Assembly: GCF_029542785.1 (NCBI RefSeq)
Contig: NC_083376.1
Location: 62,001 to 126,000, forward strand
From: Malassezia japonica
Lineage: Eukaryota > Basidiomycota > Malasseziomycetes > Malasseziales > Malasseziaceae
DNA: 64,000 bases
Direction: 5' to 3'
A model generated the notes under the pieces. The model was not told the DNA's origin, did not search any database, and worked only from the letters and a program-made list of their open reading frames with translations. Below, in pieces: positions 60,897-64,000 of the stretch (position 1 is its first letter; each line of letters starts with the position of its first letter). Made by a program: the position numbers and the translations under genes.

Positions 60897-63800
60897 CTAT
60901 GAAAGTTGGGCCATCCACGCGCGCGCATTACTCGTGAGCATCGCAGGATTGTGCGACACGCTCTGCACGCCTACACGAAGCGGCTGGCGCGCAGTGAGTG
61001 TCGCGAGCGACACGGGGTCCAACGCCGAGAGCGTCGAGAGGAGCGTGTCGACGTGCTCCGACGGCACACGCACCACCGCCTCGGCAACGTGCGCGCCGGC
61101 GCCGAGTGGGGGGCCGACGTAGAGCACGTCCACTGCGAACGCAGAGCCGACAACGCCGTGCATCGTCTGCAGCGCCTGCGCAATACCTTGCTGCACGGAT
61201 AGCTCCGACGGGGGCTGGGCCTGTGTTTTTTGTCCGATGGATGCGCTGCGTTAGGGGGGTTACATACAAGCTCAGCACGACATAGCGCCATGCAAACTCC
61301 TTTTCATTGTGCCGGAAGGCGTGGGGCGACGTATCTTGAGCGCGGCTGCGCTTGGCGGGCGGCACAGGCTCGGGCGCGGCGTCCGCTGGCGCCGTGCTCT
61401 CGGCGTCGCTATCGTCGTCTTCGTGCTCGGCGGCAAAGAGCGCCTCGAGTGCCGGGAGCTGCTCTTTGCCGCGCCGGATCTGCGCCTGCGTAATGTGCAT
61501 CATATCAAACGCGACGCCGGTCGGCAGTACGCTCGTAATCGTGCCCATGCGCGCAAACTTGGGGTAGCGCTGGGAAAAGTGGGTCAGGAGCAGGTGCTTG
61601 GCCTGCATCTTTTTCGCGGCTTGGACGGCCTGGCCAATGGTGCTGTGCCCTTTGTCATGCGCAAGCTCCTCCTCGTCGTCTTGCATCGTCGCTTCGTGAA
61701 TGAGGATCGTAGCTTTTTTTCCGGCGGCGACCAACGCGTCGCACGGCATCGTATCGCCCGAAAAGACCAGCTTCCAGCCAGACTCGTGCTCGAGAATCAG
61801 GCCGTAGCAGTGGCTCGTGCGGTGTACGACTGGCGCGGTTCGGATCGCAGAGAGACGCAGGCGCGCTTTGGCCGCAGCGAGGATCGCGTGAGCCTCGGCG
61901 TTCTTGGCTGCTTTGGCGTCCGGCGCCTCAGGGTCCAGGCCGTGCTCAAAGTCGAGCAGCTCGTTGTCGAGCGCCAGCACTCCATTCGGACCGTCGCGAA
62001 GTCCAAGCTTTTCTAGATGGTCGTATTCGAGCAGATAAAAGCGCGTGTAGTTGTTTGAGAAAAAGTACAGCGGCTCATCGAGACCCAGCTTGCGCCGCTC
62101 GAGTAAGATACGCACGATGCCCATGTGGTGGTCGCCGTGGATATGGCTCACAAAGATCATGCGCAAATTCCGCAGCACATGCTCGATGCCAACGCCGGAC
62201 CAGCCGTGTTCGCCAGGGCCAAAGCGCCGTGCGAGCTGGAAGTAGGTGCTCTCGCCCGCATCCAGCAGGATATAGCCGACGTCGGGAATGTGCACGAGCG
62301 TGCTCAGCACGTTGCGGTACTTCGAAGGCGACGAGCTGCCTGTGCCGAGCGTCGTAAAGGTAAGCTCGTCGCCGGGTAGAGTCTCTTGTGCCATAGGCGC
62401 GCGATGCGCCTGCTGTACAGCAGCCTCGTACGCCGCCCACGCCTCGGCTGCCTGTTCGGTCGCATGCGTCGAGAGTCGCTGCGTCATTTCGGAAAGCGGC
62501 ACGTCAAACGGCGGCGCAGTTGCTGGCAGTTGCATCGGTGGCGCACGGGGCTGGAGTGGGACAACCATGCCCTCGGTGGCCGGCACGCCGCGTCCACGGA
62601 TCGGCTCGCTCGGCACAAGCTGGTATCCCGGCACGGAAAACATGTCTGCGTCGAGGCGCGAAAGACGCAGCAGAGACCATGCGCTCGACGGGTACATGAG
62701 CCGGTCTGCACACTGCTCCTTGTTTGCAATGATGTGGTTGCAATCCGGCCCAAACGAGGCCATCCACTTTGCGTAACGCTCGTCTTCAATAACCGAGCGC
62801 GGCGCAGCGTGTACGATTGCATGCGGCGTCGTACGCTGCTCGGGTGCCTTGTCCATGTTGGCAGCCTGGGTATACGGCGCAAAAGATGCCTGCACATCGG
62901 GTTCTAACAGCGCATCGATGTACGCGGGGTTCGGAAGAACCATGTAGAAAAAGACGGCGCCGGCACGCGCCGTGCCGACCACGTCGCTGCTGCGCAGCGT
63001 AACATCTTCCAGGATATAGTCCGGCACATCGGGGGCCGGCTGCTTCTTTTGCGCGCGCTTGGATGAGCGCGAGCGGAGCCACTGGGCCTGCTCGGCGTCG
63101 CTGAGCGACGCCCAGTCGACCGGGCGCTGAATCTGCACGTCCTCGCCGCGCGTGAGGCGCGCAAAGTCCGGCCCTGGCGAGATGCCGAGCGCCGCAGCGC
63201 GCTTTGCGTCAAACTTGCCGCGCTGAGTCGTACCTGCGCAGATGTAGGCGAAGACCGGTGCTTGGCGTCCTAACTCGGCGCCGCCGTGAGGACAGTCGTT
63301 AGGGCAAATGCGCGCCGGCGGAAGCGCGTGGGGTACCCGCGAAGGTGTCTTGATGCGCATGTCCTCCTCCTTTTCAGAGGAAGTTCCCCATGCATCGGCG
63401 ATCGTGATCCTGTACCACTTATCAGCCTGGTCGGCGCACAGATTGGATGGCTTCCACTGCGGGTTGCGCCATGGCTTATCCTGTTCATTGAAGATTGGGC
63501 CTCCTGCGCTCCGCCATGGCACGCACTCGAATGGCGCGATCGGCACGGCATACACGCGAACATGCTCGTCGGCGAAGCACGGCGTCGTGGAGGGCTTGAA
63601 GCCGATGTCCTCCACGTTCACCTGCATCGAGTCGCGCTTTGCGTAGAAGCGCGTGCATGCGACCGCGTACCTCGTGTTGATAGGCCCGTAAAGATTGATC
63701 GACTTTTTGCCGCCATCCGCGAGCGTCATGAGCAGGCCAGGAAGGCCGCCGATGGCTTCCGACGCGACGCGCGAGAGGAAAATGTGGTCTACGCGTGTGT

Positions 63801-63948
63801 TGGTCGATTTGTGCTGGGCCGAGAGGCGCGTCGTTCCCTCGCCTGCATTGAACATGTATTTCTTCGAGTCGCACTGCAGCACGACCGTCGGCAGTTCCGA
63901 GGTGTCTGAGGCCGGCGCGGCGAGAATACGAAAGTTGGAGGAGCCCAT
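60897..63948 (-). CDS. TRZ1: Long-form tRNase Z (TRZ1/ELAC2) fused to an Rpp14/Pop8-like domain
   Basis: Long tRNase Z removes the 3' trailer of pre-tRNAs. Exons are 63948-61268 and 61245-60897 (1009 aa; an upstream ATG at 63972 adds eight). The N-terminal half is the degenerate lactamase domain. The C-terminal half has the zinc site VSHIHGDHHMGIV (about residue 600), HRTSHCYGLILEHESGWK, VFSGDTMPCDALV and LLTHFSQRYPK. After an acidic linker (about 845-875) an extra domain begins FRHNEKEFAWRYVVLS and continues across a 22-nt intron into QQGIAQALQTMHGVVGSAFAVDVLYV, VAEAVVRVPSEHVDTL and VGVQSVSHNPAML. This pattern resembles Rpp14/Pop8, protein subunits of RNase P/MRP. No stop separates the parts. 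Confidence 0.85.
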
Positions 63949-64000
63949 GCTGGTCCGGCGCTCGGCGTGCATAAACCGTACACTCGAATACCCTGCGCTG

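Noticed and set aside
60928..61267. Unspliced C-terminus of tRNase Z (Arg/Ala-rich, ending in another frame)
   Set aside because: Removing the 22-nt intron 61246-61267 gives an Rpp14/Pop8-like domain instead of low-complexity sequence.

Overview
The window is compact, GC-rich nuclear DNA of a basidiomycete yeast, most likely a Malassezia species. The evidence is the very dense gene order, the eukaryotic gene content, many tiny GT-AG introns, and a cyclophilin closely resembling the Malassezia allergen Mala s 6. The genus is inferred from gene content and intron style; no database search was run. I support 36 protein-coding genes (one cut by the left edge) and two intron-bearing tRNA-Pro genes. 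I found no mobile elements, rRNA or CRISPR arrays.

Layout. 1-9.3 kb: a partial biotin-synthesis gene (BIO3-BIO1 type), a large disordered protein, APC8/CDC23, RDH54 and NudC. 9.6-10.6 kb: a divergent ribosomal pair, RPS14 and RPL38. 10.8-17.1 kb: an FHA tail-anchored protein, SAM50, RPC25 and a RhoGAP, followed by a 453-bp gap. 17.5-31.3 kb: VPS8, the m-AAA protease AFG3, the ARID protein SWI1 and proteasome RPN1. 31.4-41 kb: a coiled-coil protein, a MAG1-type DNA glycosylase, proteasome beta-7 (PRE4), FG nucleoporin NSP1, an AVT1-type transporter and a single-pass membrane protein. 41-51.3 kb: secreted DPP5, RFC5, ALT1, an unknown protein, a SET-MYND protein, COX19 and ARP6. 51.3-64 kb: cyclophilin, an acetyltransferase-MSS4 fusion, two tRNA-Pro genes, ceramide synthase LAG1, a DNAJC8-like J protein, DBP6, CMC1, SCS7, and a tRNase Z whose C-terminus is an RNase P (Rpp14/Pop8)-like domain.

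Gene structure. By reading splice junctions against protein families I placed 46 coding introns in 22 genes. Twenty-two are exactly 22 nt and 35 are 22-26 nt. The usual form is GTACGT...CTNACNCAG, so the branch-point motif is fused to the acceptor. Longer introns (29-59 nt) sit in the ribosomal, cyclophilin and ceramide synthase genes. Micro-exons of 18-29 nt occur. Many starts and C-termini are wrong unless these introns are removed.

Regulation and compaction. Start-side intergenic regions are as short as 32 bp and convergent stop codons can be directly adjacent. A CACGTG box occurs in 16 of 23 start-side regions, often 10-50 bp from the ATG. The genes are mostly unrelated housekeeping functions; shared themes are proteasome (RPN1, PRE4), sphingolipid synthesis (LAG1, SCS7), mitochondrial biogenesis (SAM50, AFG3, COX19, CMC1) and chromatin (SWI1, ARP6).
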